The translations under genes and the position numbers were made by a program. Positions 41,547-50,681 of a stretch of 64,000 bases of DNA are shown piece after piece. The notes under the pieces are model-generated. The model ran no database searches, was not told where the DNA came from, and saw only the letters and a list, made by a program, of their open reading frames with translations. The number at the start of each line of letters is the position of its first letter. Within the stretch, counting starts at the first letter, position 1. Origin of the DNA: CAWJPY01 sp963844865 (GTDB lineage Bacteria > Acidobacteriota > Thermoanaerobaculia > Thermoanaerobaculales > Sulfomarinibacteraceae); assembly GCA_963844865.1 (NCBI GenBank), contig CAWJPY010000001.1, positions 124,001 through 188,000 on the forward strand. The letters are read 5' to 3'.

Positions 41547-44336
41547 ATGTCCAGACGCTCGCTCTTCGCCGGCCGATTCAGACGCTCCCACCTGCAGGCG
41601 GCGGGCCGGGCCCTGGCGCTCCTCATGGTGCTGCTGGGGGCGGCCGCTGCCACGGCCGGCGGCGAGGAGCGGATCCACGCCGTGGCGGTGGAGACGGACA
41701 GCCCCGTGGACGCGGCGGCGGTGGCGAAGATCCTCGGGCTGGCGGTCGGGCAGCCCCTCGACCGCCGTCAGCTCCGGGACTCGATCCTCGCCTACTACGC
41801 CGGCGGGGAGGTGGAGCGCCTCGAGATCACGTCCGACCACTCCGAGGAAGGGCTCGACCTTCGCGTCCGCGTCAGCTTCCGGCCCAAGATCGCGAAGGTG
41901 GTCGTCCGCGCCGCGAACCCGGTGCTGGAGAAGAGGGTCCAGAAGTGGTTGCGGCTGGAGGTCGGGGGCAGGGCCTCCTCTGCCGTCGTCGAGACCGCGC
42001 GCCGACGGGTGGTCCGCCAGCTCCGGGACCGCGGCCACGCCGACCCTCGGGTGCAGGCCTACATGGACTACGAGCGTGCCACCAACAGCGTCAACATCAC
42101 CATCCAGGTGGCGGCGGGGCCGCTCCAGGAGCTCGAGGCCGTCGTCCTGGTGGGAGCGGTCCCGCCCGAGGTGGCCGACGCCGCTCTCCCTCGGGTGGAT
42201 GCCGGGACCCGGTTAACGGCACGGATGGTGGAGCAGATCCGCGACGAGACGGAGTCCCGGCTGCGGCGGGAGGGATACTGGGAGGCACACGTCATCGGCG
42301 TCGACCGCATCGCGCACGGTGCCCGGGTGACCCTCCAGGTGAGCGTCGATCCCGGCGAGCGCTACCGCCTGGAGCTCGACGCGCCCGCCGACACCCGCAA
42401 GGTGGTCCGGGCCGCGATCCCGGACCCGGCCGAGGAGGACCTCCACCCGGCACAGACCGACGTCTTGGTGGAGCGCATCCGCGAGCGCCTGCAGGAGCAG
42501 GGCTATCTTCTCGCCACCGTCCGTGCGGAGCTCGTGACCGCCGACGGCGTGCGGATCCTCCGCGTCGCCGCCGATCCCGGCACCTTGCGCAGGATCGCCC
42601 GGGTGGAGTTCCCGGGATCCGCGGGCATCTCCCACGCGCAGCTGCAGGAGGCTGTCGAGGTGCGGCCGGGCGCGGTCCGCGGTCTCTTCGGACACCCGGT
42701 GAGCGACCTCACGCTGGAGCAGGACCGCCTGGCCCTCGAGCAGCTCTACCGACGATCCGGGTTCGTGGAGGCCCAGGTGGGCACGCCGATCGTGGCGGCC
42801 CAGGGCCCTGAAGCCGTGACCGTCTCCTTCCCCATCACCGAAGGCCGTCGCTGGCTGCTCGCCGACCTGCGGGTGGAGGGCCTGCCGGTGGAGGCCGCCG
42901 CCAGGCTCGACAAGGCGGGGCTGCCCCTGGCGGAGGCGGCCCCCTGGGATCCCGACCAGGTCGACGAGGCGCGGCGGCGGCTGGAGACGATCCTCGCCGA
43001 CACAGGCTATCCGGAGGGGAGGGTGACGGCCGAGGTCGACACCGCCACGCCCGGGGAAGCGAAGGTGCTGTTGACCGCCCAACCCGGGCCCTACGTCAGG
43101 CTGGGAAGGGTGGTCATCGCCGGTCTGTCCACCACCCATGAGGAGGTGGTGGCGCGGGTGCTCCGCCGGTCCGGGGTCACCAGCGGCGCACCCTTCGCCC
43201 GTGACCACATCCTGGAGGCGCAGCGACGGCTGTACGCGCTCGGCCTCTTCCGGCGCGTCGAGCTGCTCCCCCTGCCCGGCCAGGAGCATCGGGTCGAGCG
43301 CGGGCTCGTGGTGCAGTGCGAGGAGGGCCGGCAACGATCCTACCTGGTCGGCTTCGGCTGGAACGAGACCGACCGCTTCCGCCTCACCCTCGGCTGGTCG
43401 AACCTCAACCTGCTGGGAGGCGCGCACGCCGTCAGCATCGAGACCCGCCTCTCGTCCCGCGAGCAGCGCTACCAGCTCGGGATCCGGGAGCCCTGGGTGC
43501 CCCTCGTGGGCGAGCCGGGCTACATGGTGATCTACCGGACATTCGAGGAGTTCGCCACGTACTCCCAGCTCCGGCGGGGCCTGTGGTTCGAGGTCGGGGA
43601 CCGGCTCCGGGCGCCCTTCCGGACCTGGTTGCGCTACGAGTACCAGATCGTCAACCCCGACGCCCCACCGGACGTGCTCTCCGAGCTGGAGCGCGAGAAC
43701 CAGCAGGCGCGCATCGCGTCCATCACGCCCACCCTGGAGTGGGACTACCGCAACGACCCGCTCAACCCCACCGTCGGGACCTTTTCGTCGCTGTCCCTGG
43801 AGTACGCCTTCCCCGCCTTCGCAGCCGACGCCCAGTTCCTCAAGGCGCAGGGGCGGTTCTCACTGTACGGTCCGATCCTGGACGGCGTCGGCGCGGTGGG
43901 GATCAGGCTCGGGGCCATCCAGCCCCTCGGGCCGGACACCGGCGGCCCGCCCAACCTGAGGGTCCCCCTCAACGCCCGCTTCTTCGCCGGCGGCGCCAGC
44001 AGCCACCGGGCGTTCCGCACCGACTACCTGGGCGTCCCGGGCCAGACGCTCAACGAGGGCGGAGATCCCATCGGCGGCAACGCCCTCTTCCTCCTCAACC
44101 TGGAGTACAGCCAGCCCATCAAGAGCATCTTCTCCGGCGTCGTGTTCCTCGACGCGGGCAACGTGTGGGCGTCGCCGTCTCGGGTGAGGGTGGGCGACCT
44201 GCGCTGGGGCGCCGGCCTCGGCCTGCGGGTGGACACCCCGGCAGGCCCCCTGCGCGCGGAGTACGGCTTCAAGCTCGACCGTGAGCCCGGGGAGTCCATG
44301 GGCGCCTTCTTCCTCTCCTTCGGCATCCCGTTCTGA
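41547..44336 (+). CDS. Omp85-family outer membrane assembly protein (TamA/BamA-like)
   Basis: The 929-residue protein has a signal sequence (ALALLMVLLGAAAATAG), a series of POTRA repeats (about five, roughly 40-580) and a 16-strand-type barrel ending in Phe (FFLSFGIPF), as needed for BAM recognition. The loop-6 region reads FFAGGASSHRAFR, where classical members have VRGF. Its position directly after the TamB-like gene favours a TamA role, although five POTRAs are more typical of BamA; TamA of proteobacteria has three. The start lies 10 nt after the tamB stop. Confidence 0.9.
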   Translation: MSRRSLFAGRFRRSHLQAAGRALALLMVLLGAAAATAGGEERIHAVAVETDSPVDAAAVAKILGLAVGQPLDRRQLRDSILAYYAGGEVERLEITSDHSEEGLDLRVRVSFRPKIAKVVVRAANPVLEKRVQKWLRLEVGGRASSAVVETARRRVVRQLRDRGHADPRVQAYMDYERATNSVNITIQVAAGPLQELEAVVLVGAVPPEVADAALPRVDAGTRLTARMVEQIRDETESRLRREGYWEAHVIGVDRIAHGARVTLQVSVDPGERYRLELDAPADTRKVVRAAIPDPAEEDLHPAQTDVLVERIRERLQEQGYLLATVRAELVTADGVRILRVAADPGTLRRIARVEFPGSAGISHAQLQEAVEVRPGAVRGLFGHPVSDLTLEQDRLALEQLYRRSGFVEAQVGTPIVAAQGPEAVTVSFPITEGRRWLLADLRVEGLPVEAAARLDKAGLPLAEAAPWDPDQVDEARRRLETILADTGYPEGRVTAEVDTATPGEAKVLLTAQPGPYVRLGRVVIAGLSTTHEEVVARVLRRSGVTSGAPFARDHILEAQRRLYALGLFRRVELLPLPGQEHRVERGLVVQCEEGRQRSYLVGFGWNETDRFRLTLGWSNLNLLGGAHAVSIETRLSSREQRYQLGIREPWVPLVGEPGYMVIYRTFEEFATYSQLRRGLWFEVGDRLRAPFRTWLRYEYQIVNPDAPPDVLSELERENQQARIASITPTLEWDYRNDPLNPTVGTFSSLSLEYAFPAFAADAQFLKAQGRFSLYGPILDGVGAVGIRLGAIQPLGPDTGGPPNLRVPLNARFFAGGASSHRAFRTDYLGVPGQTLNEGGDPIGGNALFLLNLEYSQPIKSIFSGVVFLDAGNVWASPSRVRVGDLRWGAGLGLRVDTPAGPLRAEYGFKLDREPGESMGAFFLSFGIPF

Positions 44337-44375
44337 CCCCCGTCCGCGTCCGCGTCCGGCGGCAGTGAGCGGCGC

Positions 44376-44527
44376 CATGGTCACTCCGGGTCGTTCTTCT
44401 GAGAACGTAGCCGGTAGCCGGCCCATGTAAAGGGCGAGCCGGGCTCGGAGCCCGGTGCTCCGCACCCTTGACATGGGCGGGCCACCGGCTTGTGCACAAG
44501 AGCATGAACGACCCGGAGGCGACCATG
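44376..44527. repeat. 152-bp nested inverted repeat between Omp85 and exchanger genes
   Basis: The outer arms contain a perfect 13-bp match, CTCCGGGTCGTTC (44384-44396) with GAACGACCCGGAG (44506-44518), flanked by CATGGTC/GACCATG. The inner arms 44409-44434 and 44465-44490 match at most positions (AGCCGGT.GCC.GCCCATGT). The centre is CCGGGCT-N3-AGCCCGG (44439-44455). The whole gene-free gap 44337-44782 holds nothing else I can recognise. It could be a palindromic mobile repeat (MITE-like), a bidirectional terminator or a structured RNA. Confidence 0.75.
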
Positions 44528-44768
44528 CCCGACGCGATCCCCAGCACTGGTCTCACTGCTCATCACGTGGCGCCTCCTCAACCCAGGACCCTGACGATCG
44601 CCAGGTTCAGCGGCGTGCCGTGGGGCGGGGCCTGACCGCTGATCGCCGTCCACCGCCCGCTGTTCGCCGCCGCGGTCGCTGACGCCGTCGCTGGACGCTG
44701 CCCCCCGCCGCAGATCGCCATTCGGCCGAGGATGCGCACCGGCTGCGAGGGCGAGAAACGTGAGGTGC

Positions 44769-44774
44769 TAGCAT
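44769..44774 (+). promoter_or_regulatory. -10-like box of exchanger gene, leaderless layout
   Basis: TAGCAT ends 8 nt before the ATG at 44783. There is no convincing -35 box or ribosome-binding site. Confidence 0.4.
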
Positions 44775-44782
44775 GCCGCTCC

Positions 44783-45733
44783 ATGGAGGGCGTGGCTCCC
44801 TTCGTCCCGTGGCTGCTGCTGGCGGTCGGTATCGTGCTCCTTGCCGCCGGCGCGTCGTGGTTGGTCGAGGGCGCCTCCCGGCTCGCCCTACGCCTGGGGG
44901 TGTCGGCCTTCGTGGTCGGCCTCACGGTCGTGGGGTTCGGGACCTCCATGCCGGAGCTCACGGTGTCGGTCCTGGCGGCGGCCCGGGGCAGCGGGGGGCT
45001 GAGCCTCGGCAATGCCGTGGGCTCCAACATCATGAATCTGCTCCTGGTGCTGGGAGCGGCGGCGTTGGTGGCGCCGATCCACGTCATCGGGGCGCGACGC
45101 GCCCTGCTGCGTGACCTCTTCTTCGGCCTGGCACCGGCCGCCCTCCTGCTTACGGCGGCCCGTTCCGGACACATCGGGCGGCCCCTGGCCCTCGGCCTGC
45201 TGGTGATCTTCGCCGTGTTCCTGGCGGCGTCGCTCCTGCGGGCGCGGTCCACGGAGCCGGTACCCGCCGCCGTCGGCGGCCATCCCCTTCGCCACCTCGC
45301 CCTGACCGCGTTCGGCATCGGGGTGGTCCTGCTGGGCTCGGAGCTCATGGTCCGCGGAGGGACCGAGCTGGCCAGGCGCTTCGGGATCTCCGAGGCGGTG
45401 ATCGGTCTCACCCTGGTGGCGTTCGGCACCTCGCTGCCCGAGCTCGCCACCTCGGTGACCGCCGCTCTCAAGGGTCAGTCCGAGATCTCGGTGGGCAACG
45501 TGCTCGGGTCCAACGTGTTCAACCTCGGGCTCATCGTGGGGCTGGCCTTCACCATCCGCCCCGGCGCCGTGCCGCGCTTCGTGGTGGGCCAGGACATCCC
45601 GCTGCTCATGGGCGCCACCCTCGTCACCGGCGTCGTCGTGCTGCGCAACGGCCGCATCAGCCGCACGGAGGGCATGCTGATGCTGCTCTGCTTCGTCGCC
45701 TACCTGGCCTTCGTGGCGGTCCGCGGCGGCTGA
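44783..45733 (+). CDS. sodium/calcium exchanger family antiporter (YrbG/CaxA-like)
   Basis: The 316-residue protein has two inverted halves of about five helices. The alpha-repeat motifs are VVGFGTSMPELTVSV with GNAVGSNIMNLL and VAFGTSLPELATSV with GNVLGSNVFNLG; their Glu and Asn residues coordinate the cation. Members exchange Ca2+ or other cations for Na+, K+ or H+; the ions cannot be fixed here. ATG 44783 is placed just before the first helix. An ATG at 44732 would add 17 polar residues. Confidence 0.92.
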   Translation: MEGVAPFVPWLLLAVGIVLLAAGASWLVEGASRLALRLGVSAFVVGLTVVGFGTSMPELTVSVLAAARGSGGLSLGNAVGSNIMNLLLVLGAAALVAPIHVIGARRALLRDLFFGLAPAALLLTAARSGHIGRPLALGLLVIFAVFLAASLLRARSTEPVPAAVGGHPLRHLALTAFGIGVVLLGSELMVRGGTELARRFGISEAVIGLTLVAFGTSLPELATSVTAALKGQSEISVGNVLGSNVFNLGLIVGLAFTIRPGAVPRFVVGQDIPLLMGATLVTGVVVLRNGRISRTEGMLMLLCFVAYLAFVAVRGG

Positions 45734-45778
45734 CTCCGACGCTCTCCGCCAGCGCGTCCCCGCTGACACTGATCGCGG

Positions 45779-47794
45779 TCAGGTCTTGAAGATCTGCTGC
45801 CGGCGCAGCTCGCGGATGCGGTCGCGCAGCCGCGCCGCCTCCTCGAACTCCAGGCCCTTGGCCGCCGCCCGCATGCGCTTCTCGAGCTCCGTGATGAGGC
45901 GGTTCAGGGAGACCTCGTCCTGGGGCAGCTCACCGTCGGAAGCCTCGGCCACCCGGGGCTGGCGCACGCCGGGGCCGTAGTAGTCCAGGTTGGCCATGGC
46001 CAGCAGAGGGCTGGCCACATCCTTGACGATGGAGCGGGGCTCGATGCCGTGCTCCGCGTTGTAGGCAGCCTGCTTGCGCCGCCGCCTCCCGGTCTCCTCC
46101 AGGGCACGGCGGATGGAGCCGGTCTCGCGATCGGCGTAGAGGATGGCCTTGCCTCCCAGGTTGCGCGCTGCGCGACCGATCGTCTGGATGAGCGACGTGT
46201 CGGAGCGCAGGAACCCCTCCTGGTCGGCATCCAACACCGCCACCAGGGACACCTCGGGCAGGTCGAGCCCCTCCCGGAGCAGGTTGATGCCCACCAGCAC
46301 GTCGAACTCCCCCCGCCGCAGGTCCGCAAGGATCGCCGTCCGCTCCAGGGCCGCGATCTCCGAGTGGAGGTAGCGCACCCGGACCCCCACCTCGGCCAGG
46401 TAGCTGGTGAGGTCCTCGGCCATGCGCTTGGTCAAGGTGGTCACCAGCACCCGCTCTCCTCGCGCCACCACCCGCCGGATCTCGGCCAGGAGGTCGTCCA
46501 CCTGGTGGCCCGCCGGCCGGACCTCCACCGCGGGGTCCACGAGGCCGGTGGGGCGGATCACCTGCTCCACGACCTCGCCTCCGGAGCGCTTCAGCTCGTA
46601 GGGGCCGGGCGTGGCGGAGACGAAGATCACCTGGTGCACCCGCTCCTCGAACTCCTCGAAGGTCAGGGGGCGGTTGTCCAGGGCCGAGGGCAGCCGGAAG
46701 CCGTGCTCCACCAGCGTCAGCTTGCGGGAGCGGTCGCCGTGGAACATGCCCGCCACCTGGGGCACCGTCTGGTGGGACTCGTCGATGATGCACAGAAAGT
46801 CGCGGGGGAAGTAGTCGAGCAGCGTGGGCGGCGGCTGCCCGGCGGCACGACCCGTGAGGTGCCGGGAGTAGTTCTCGATGCCCTGGCAGTAGCCGAGCTC
46901 GGTGAGCATCTCCAGGTCGAACATGGTGCGCTGGCCGAGCCGCTGGGCCTCCAGGAGCTTGCCCTCGCGGTCGAGCTGCCCGAGCCGCTCGTCGAGCTCC
47001 TGGCGGATCGCCTGGATGGCGGCCAGCATCTGCTCCCGGGGCGTGACGTAGTGGGTGCGGGGGTAGACGGGGAGCCGCCCCAGGCGCTCCAGCTCGGCGC
47101 CCCGCACCGGGTCGATCCGGGCGATGCCCTCCACCTCCTCCCCCCAGAAAGAGATCCTGACAGCGGTGTCGTCGTAGGGTGGGTAGATCTCCAAGCTGTC
47201 ACCGCGGAGGCGGAAGGTGCCGGGGGCGAGATCCAGGTTGGTGCGCTCGTACTGCATCTTCGCGAGCTGGCGGAGGACGTCGTCCAGGGGCTGCTCCGTC
47301 CCGGTCTCGAAGAGCTGCAGCATGCCGTAGTAGGCCTCGGGGGAGCCGAGGCCGTAGATGCAGCTCACGGAGGCCACGATGATGACGTCGCGGCGCTCGA
47401 ACAGGGATCGGGTCGCGGACAGCCGCAAGCGATCGATCTCCTCGTTGATCGACGTCTCCTTCTCGATGTAGGTGTCGCTGGCAGGGACGTAGGCTTCGGG
47501 CTGGTAGTAGTCGTAGTAGGAGACGAAGTACTCCACCGCGTTGTCCGGGAAGAAGGTCTTGAACTCCTGGTAGAGCTGGGCGGCCAGGGTCTTGTTGTGG
47601 GAGAGCACGAGGGTGGGCCGGTTGGTGGCCTCCACGACCTTGGCCATGGTGAAGGTCTTGCCGGAGCCGGTGACGCCGAGCAGGGTTTGGAATGCCAGTC
47701 CGTTGTCCACCCCGGCCGTCAGGCGCTGGATGGCCTGCACCTGGTCCCCGGCGGGCTCGAGCGGGGTCCGCAGCCGGAAGCGACCGCCGCTCAC
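45779..47794 (-). CDS. uvrB: excinuclease ABC subunit B
   Basis: The 671-residue nucleotide excision repair helicase verifies damage. It shows Walker A LGVTGSGKTFTMA, the damage-probing hairpin YYDYYQPEAYVP, the DESHQTVPQ box, VLVGINLLREGLDLPEVSLV, QTIGRAARN and the C-terminal UVR/UvrC-binding motif LEFEEAARLRDRI. GTG 47794 overlaps the stop of the upstream small membrane-protein gene (GTGA), so it is probably co-transcribed with it. Confidence 0.98.
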   Translation of the reverse strand: MSGGRFRLRTPLEPAGDQVQAIQRLTAGVDNGLAFQTLLGVTGSGKTFTMAKVVEATNRPTLVLSHNKTLAAQLYQEFKTFFPDNAVEYFVSYYDYYQPEAYVPASDTYIEKETSINEEIDRLRLSATRSLFERRDVIIVASVSCIYGLGSPEAYYGMLQLFETGTEQPLDDVLRQLAKMQYERTNLDLAPGTFRLRGDSLEIYPPYDDTAVRISFWGEEVEGIARIDPVRGAELERLGRLPVYPRTHYVTPREQMLAAIQAIRQELDERLGQLDREGKLLEAQRLGQRTMFDLEMLTELGYCQGIENYSRHLTGRAAGQPPPTLLDYFPRDFLCIIDESHQTVPQVAGMFHGDRSRKLTLVEHGFRLPSALDNRPLTFEEFEERVHQVIFVSATPGPYELKRSGGEVVEQVIRPTGLVDPAVEVRPAGHQVDDLLAEIRRVVARGERVLVTTLTKRMAEDLTSYLAEVGVRVRYLHSEIAALERTAILADLRRGEFDVLVGINLLREGLDLPEVSLVAVLDADQEGFLRSDTSLIQTIGRAARNLGGKAILYADRETGSIRRALEETGRRRRKQAAYNAEHGIEPRSIVKDVASPLLAMANLDYYGPGVRQPRVAEASDGELPQDEVSLNRLITELEKRMRAAAKGLEFEEAARLRDRIRELRRQQIFKT

Positions 47795-48306
47795 GGCGGC
47801 GACCCCACTCCGGTGAGTGGCGCCGCGCCCTCCAGGAACCGGTTCAGGTCCTCCAGCTCGCCGGCGTCCAGCCGCCCGTCCGCGAGGGCCTTCCGCTCCC
47901 GGGCCAGGAACTCGCCAAGGGCGCGGTAGGGATCCCGGGAGGCTCGCAGCCGTGAGGCGAAGCGATTCAGGTTGCGGGCGGTGCGGAGGCGGGCGGTGGG
48001 ATGCTCCCTGGCCACCACCTCGACCAGCCGCTGTCGGCCGCGGGCAAAGGCCATCCAGGCGGTGCGCTTGGTGAGGCTCACCCCCACGAAGAGGAGGGCG
48101 ATGAGGGCGACCACCACCGCGCCGCAGCCGATGCTCGCCCAGCGGCCGGAGCTCCTCCCCCCGGCGCCGCCGGAGGTCCAGGGCGGGGCCACCGCCACCG
48201 CAGGCCTTGCCGTCTCACCGGTTTCCGGCTGCCCCCCATCGCCCGCCACGTCCTGCGGTCCCGGCGACTCCTCGGCGTCGGACGGTCTCTGATCGCGGTC
48301 CTCCAC
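47791..48306 (-). CDS. single-pass membrane protein of unknown function upstream of uvrB
   Basis: The 171-residue product has an acidic, low-complexity N-terminal third rich in Asp, Glu and Pro. One helix follows (ASIGCGAVVVALIALLFVGVSL, about 57-78), then a basic helical C-terminal domain (about 85-170). No family is recognised. GTG 48306 is supported by a TAGAAT -10 box ending 6 nt upstream. Coupling to uvrB may be only transcriptional. Confidence 0.72.
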   Translation of the reverse strand: MEDRDQRPSDAEESPGPQDVAGDGGQPETGETARPAVAVAPPWTSGGAGGRSSGRWASIGCGAVVVALIALLFVGVSLTKRTAWMAFARGRQRLVEVVAREHPTARLRTARNLNRFASRLRASRDPYRALGEFLARERKALADGRLDAGELEDLNRFLEGAAPLTGVGSPP

Positions 48307-48312
48307 GGTGGC

Positions 48313-48318
48313 ATTCTA
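48313..48318 (-). promoter_or_regulatory. -10 box for the uvrB transcription unit, leaderless layout
   Basis: TAGAAT on the minus strand ends 6 nt before GTG 48306, with GCCACC between. No Shine-Dalgarno sequence fits in the gap. Confidence 0.5.
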
Positions 48319-48418
48319 CCTACGGTCGGCCTTCCCCGTCGGGAACCGGCACCCGGGTGGGGAATAATCGATTTCGGATGCACACTCTTCAGGTGGGTGC
48401 ACTCGACAGGGAGGCAAC

Positions 48419-48988
48419 ATGGCCACGCAGACCCACCTACTCGACCGCCGCCGGGCCACGCTCCTGGTGGTGGACGTCCAGGAGAAGATCAACGCGGTGA
48501 TGGCAGAGGAGGGGCATGTCCCCCGATTGCGCGTGCTCCTGGAGGGTTGTGACGCCCTCGGCGTCCCCATCCTGGCCACCGAGCAGTACCCCCAGGGCCT
48601 GGGGTCCACGGTTTCGGAGCTGTCCGAGCGGCTGCCGGCGCCGCCGCTGGTCAAGCTCACCTTCTCCTGCCCCCGTGACCCCCAGGTTCGCCAGGCGTTG
48701 GAGAGCGATCCCGACCGTCGACAGGTGGTGGTCACCGGCATCGAGGCCCACGTGTGCGTCCTGCAGACGACCCTCGACCTGCTCGCGGCCGGCTTCGAGG
48801 TGCACGTCCCCCACGACGCCACCAACTCGAGGCGGCCGCGGGACAAGGAGTGGGCGCTCCATCGGATGGCCGCCGCCGGCGCCGTGATCACCTCCACCGA
48901 GTCGGTCCTCTTCGAGCTCCTCGAGCGCTGTGCCACCGACGAGTTCAAGGCCGTTTCGAAGATGCTCAAGCAGGTCCCAGTGCCCTGA
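48419..48988 (+). CDS. isochorismatase-family cysteine hydrolase
   Basis: The 189-residue protein has the fold signature LLVVDVQEKIN with catalytic Asp19, a Lys in PLVKLTFSC and the nucleophile Cys in VTGIEAHVCVLQTTLDLL preceded by the usual cis-peptide region. This family cleaves amides or vinyl ethers (nicotinamidase, isochorismatase and similar). The closest style is the small YcaC/hydrolase group; the substrate is unknown. The ATG at 48419 follows AGGGAGG. Confidence 0.9.
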   Translation: MATQTHLLDRRRATLLVVDVQEKINAVMAEEGHVPRLRVLLEGCDALGVPILATEQYPQGLGSTVSELSERLPAPPLVKLTFSCPRDPQVRQALESDPDRRQVVVTGIEAHVCVLQTTLDLLAAGFEVHVPHDATNSRRPRDKEWALHRMAAAGAVITSTESVLFELLERCATDEFKAVSKMLKQVPVP

Positions 48989-49162
48989 GGACGTGAGGCC
49001 CGCCACCCGCCCGCCCCCGTGAGGGATGAGGGGTTGGAAGTCAGCAGTCAGAAGTGAAACGTGGAGCGTCGCTCCCCGAGGGGTGCCGGTCTCTCCGCGG
49101 TCGCGCCACGACGAGGCTGGCTCGTGAATCCTCCCCACCTCTGAATTCTCACTTCGAACGTC

Positions 49163-49194
49163 TCACGTCCTCACGCCCTCACGTCCTCACGCCC
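49163..49194. repeat. short tandem repeat, two copies of a 16-bp unit
   Basis: TCACGTCCTCACGCCC occurs twice in direct tandem and is followed by TCACGG; each unit is itself two near-identical 8-mers. The complementary GAGGACGTGAGG lies at about 48987, just after the hydrolase stop, so the two sides could pair across the convergent gap 48989-49217. The gap also contains lower-GC sequence with repeated AGTCAG at about 49038-49050. Confidence 0.7.
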
Positions 49195-49217
49195 TCACGG
49201 GACGGGCGGGTGGGGGG

Positions 49218-50342
49218 TCAGTAGCGCAGGAGCGCCCCCAGGGAACCATGCCTGGCCAGGAGGGTCGCGGCCGGCCCATCCACCACCTCGACGTTGCCGC
49301 CGGTGTCCAGAACGCGCTGGCTGAGGCGGTCCACGATCTGGCCGACCCGCTGCACCTTGCCGCCGCAGGTCGAACAGGCGCCACCCGTCGCGGCCGCCAG
49401 CTCGCCGCAGCTCCGGCACTCCCCGCCCTCGGCAGCGAAGTTCTTACCGTAAAAGAGCTTCCAGACACGTCCCTGGTTGACGGCCGCGACCAACGCATCG
49501 AGACCCGTGAGGGCCTTGCCCCCCTCGTGGAGCTCGGCGAGCAGGCCCTCGATCATCGCCTTCTCCTGCTTGCGCTCCATCCTCTTCTGCACGTCGAGGG
49601 TCTTGGCCAAGACCTGCGGAGCGGTCGCGCTCACCGGCACGCTGACGGTGTCCACCAGCTTGCCCTTGAGCCGGCGCGGGAGCAGGCGTTCGAGCTGGGC
49701 CACGGCCTTGGGTGTGCCCGCCATCACCAGGCGGTCGAAGGGGGCGCGCAGGGCCAGGTCGTGGAGGGCGTCGATGGTCCGTTTCACGTGCGACGCCACG
49801 TCCTCGTGATGGCGCCGATCACGCCGCTTCTGGGCCCGCCACTGGTCGGTGCCCAGGGACCGGGTGCGCTGAGAGGTGTCGGACAACAGGTCCTCGTGCT
49901 CGGTGATGTCTCCCAGGTACACCGTGAACAGGCGGGCGCGCTTGGTGTCTGTGAGCACCACGGCGAAACGCTCGTACTCATCCATGGCCTCGACGATGGG
50001 GCGCAGGTAGGCTCCCCGCCGCCAGTGGGCACCGGCGGCGAAGGGCAAGCGTACCTGGTGCACTTCCCGCATTCCCCGCGCCGGGTGGACGACGATGAGG
50101 GCCGTCTTGGCCTGGGGCTCGAGGCTTTCCACGAGCTCCAGCGCCTGCTTGGCCGGCGCGACCAACCCCCGGTCCTTCGGGTGTCTCTCCTTGAGATCCT
50201 TGAGCAACGCCTCGGCCTGCACCACATACCCGCGGTTGCGGTTGGACTGCTTGTTCTGATCGATGTCCAGGTACAAGGTCAAGGTGTAGGCCTCCTCCTG
50301 GGTCAGACAGTGCAGCCGGCTCAGCACGCCACGTCCGAGCAT
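49218..50342 (-). CDS. bacterial archaeo-eukaryotic release factor-like protein (baeRF family)
   Basis: The 374-residue protein resembles archaeal/eukaryotic release factor 1 domains 2 and 3 (FAVVLTDTKRARLFTVYLGDI and FDRLVMAGTPKAVAQLERLLP). Near the C-terminus is a four-Cys zinc ribbon (CRSCGELAAATGGACSTC). The start resembles the family-10 baeRF group (YTLTLYLDID). No GGQ tripeptide is present, so it is unlikely to release peptides in the classical way; roles in ribosome rescue or response to damaged ribosomes have been proposed for the family. The ATG at 50342 follows GGGAGGG. Confidence 0.82.
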   Translation of the reverse strand: MLGRGVLSRLHCLTQEEAYTLTLYLDIDQNKQSNRNRGYVVQAEALLKDLKERHPKDRGLVAPAKQALELVESLEPQAKTALIVVHPARGMREVHQVRLPFAAGAHWRRGAYLRPIVEAMDEYERFAVVLTDTKRARLFTVYLGDITEHEDLLSDTSQRTRSLGTDQWRAQKRRDRRHHEDVASHVKRTIDALHDLALRAPFDRLVMAGTPKAVAQLERLLPRRLKGKLVDTVSVPVSATAPQVLAKTLDVQKRMERKQEKAMIEGLLAELHEGGKALTGLDALVAAVNQGRVWKLFYGKNFAAEGGECRSCGELAAATGGACSTCGGKVQRVGQIVDRLSQRVLDTGGNVEVVDGPAATLLARHGSLGALLRY

Positions 50343-50681
50343 CGTTCCCTCCCTTGCTGTGGGGTCCTCATCCCATCATACGTTTCAACACAGCCGGTGG
50401 CCACGCCTTCCCGCCGCCGACGAAGCCCTCGATGGACTCACCTTCTGCCCCTGACCTCGGGTGGCTTGCCGGCCCCCGTGGATCCCGACGCCGCCCCTCC
50501 GCCGCGGCTGCGATCAGCGCGGCCGGGGCCCGAGCGAGGAGCTGCGGGACCTGGTCGCTGGTCACCTGCTGTCGTGGAGTGAGGCGGACGGGCCCGGCAG
50601 GGCCCGGGAGCCAGCGGCCCACTTCCGCCACACGGGGGCGGCGCCGCACATCAATGCTCCGATTGGCTGTCGCGGTCGCCG
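50343..50681. other. 339-bp gene-free stretch
   Basis: It separates the baeRF gene from the end of the methyltransferase gene, both leftward. A TATGAT box (minus strand, 50375-50380) lies about 32 nt before the baeRF start and is a plausible -10. I see no other feature; the open frames are high-GC shadows without start signals. Confidence 0.5.

Noticed and set aside
49163..49194. CRISPR-like array
   Set aside because: Only two tandem 16-bp units without spacers and no cas genes in the window.
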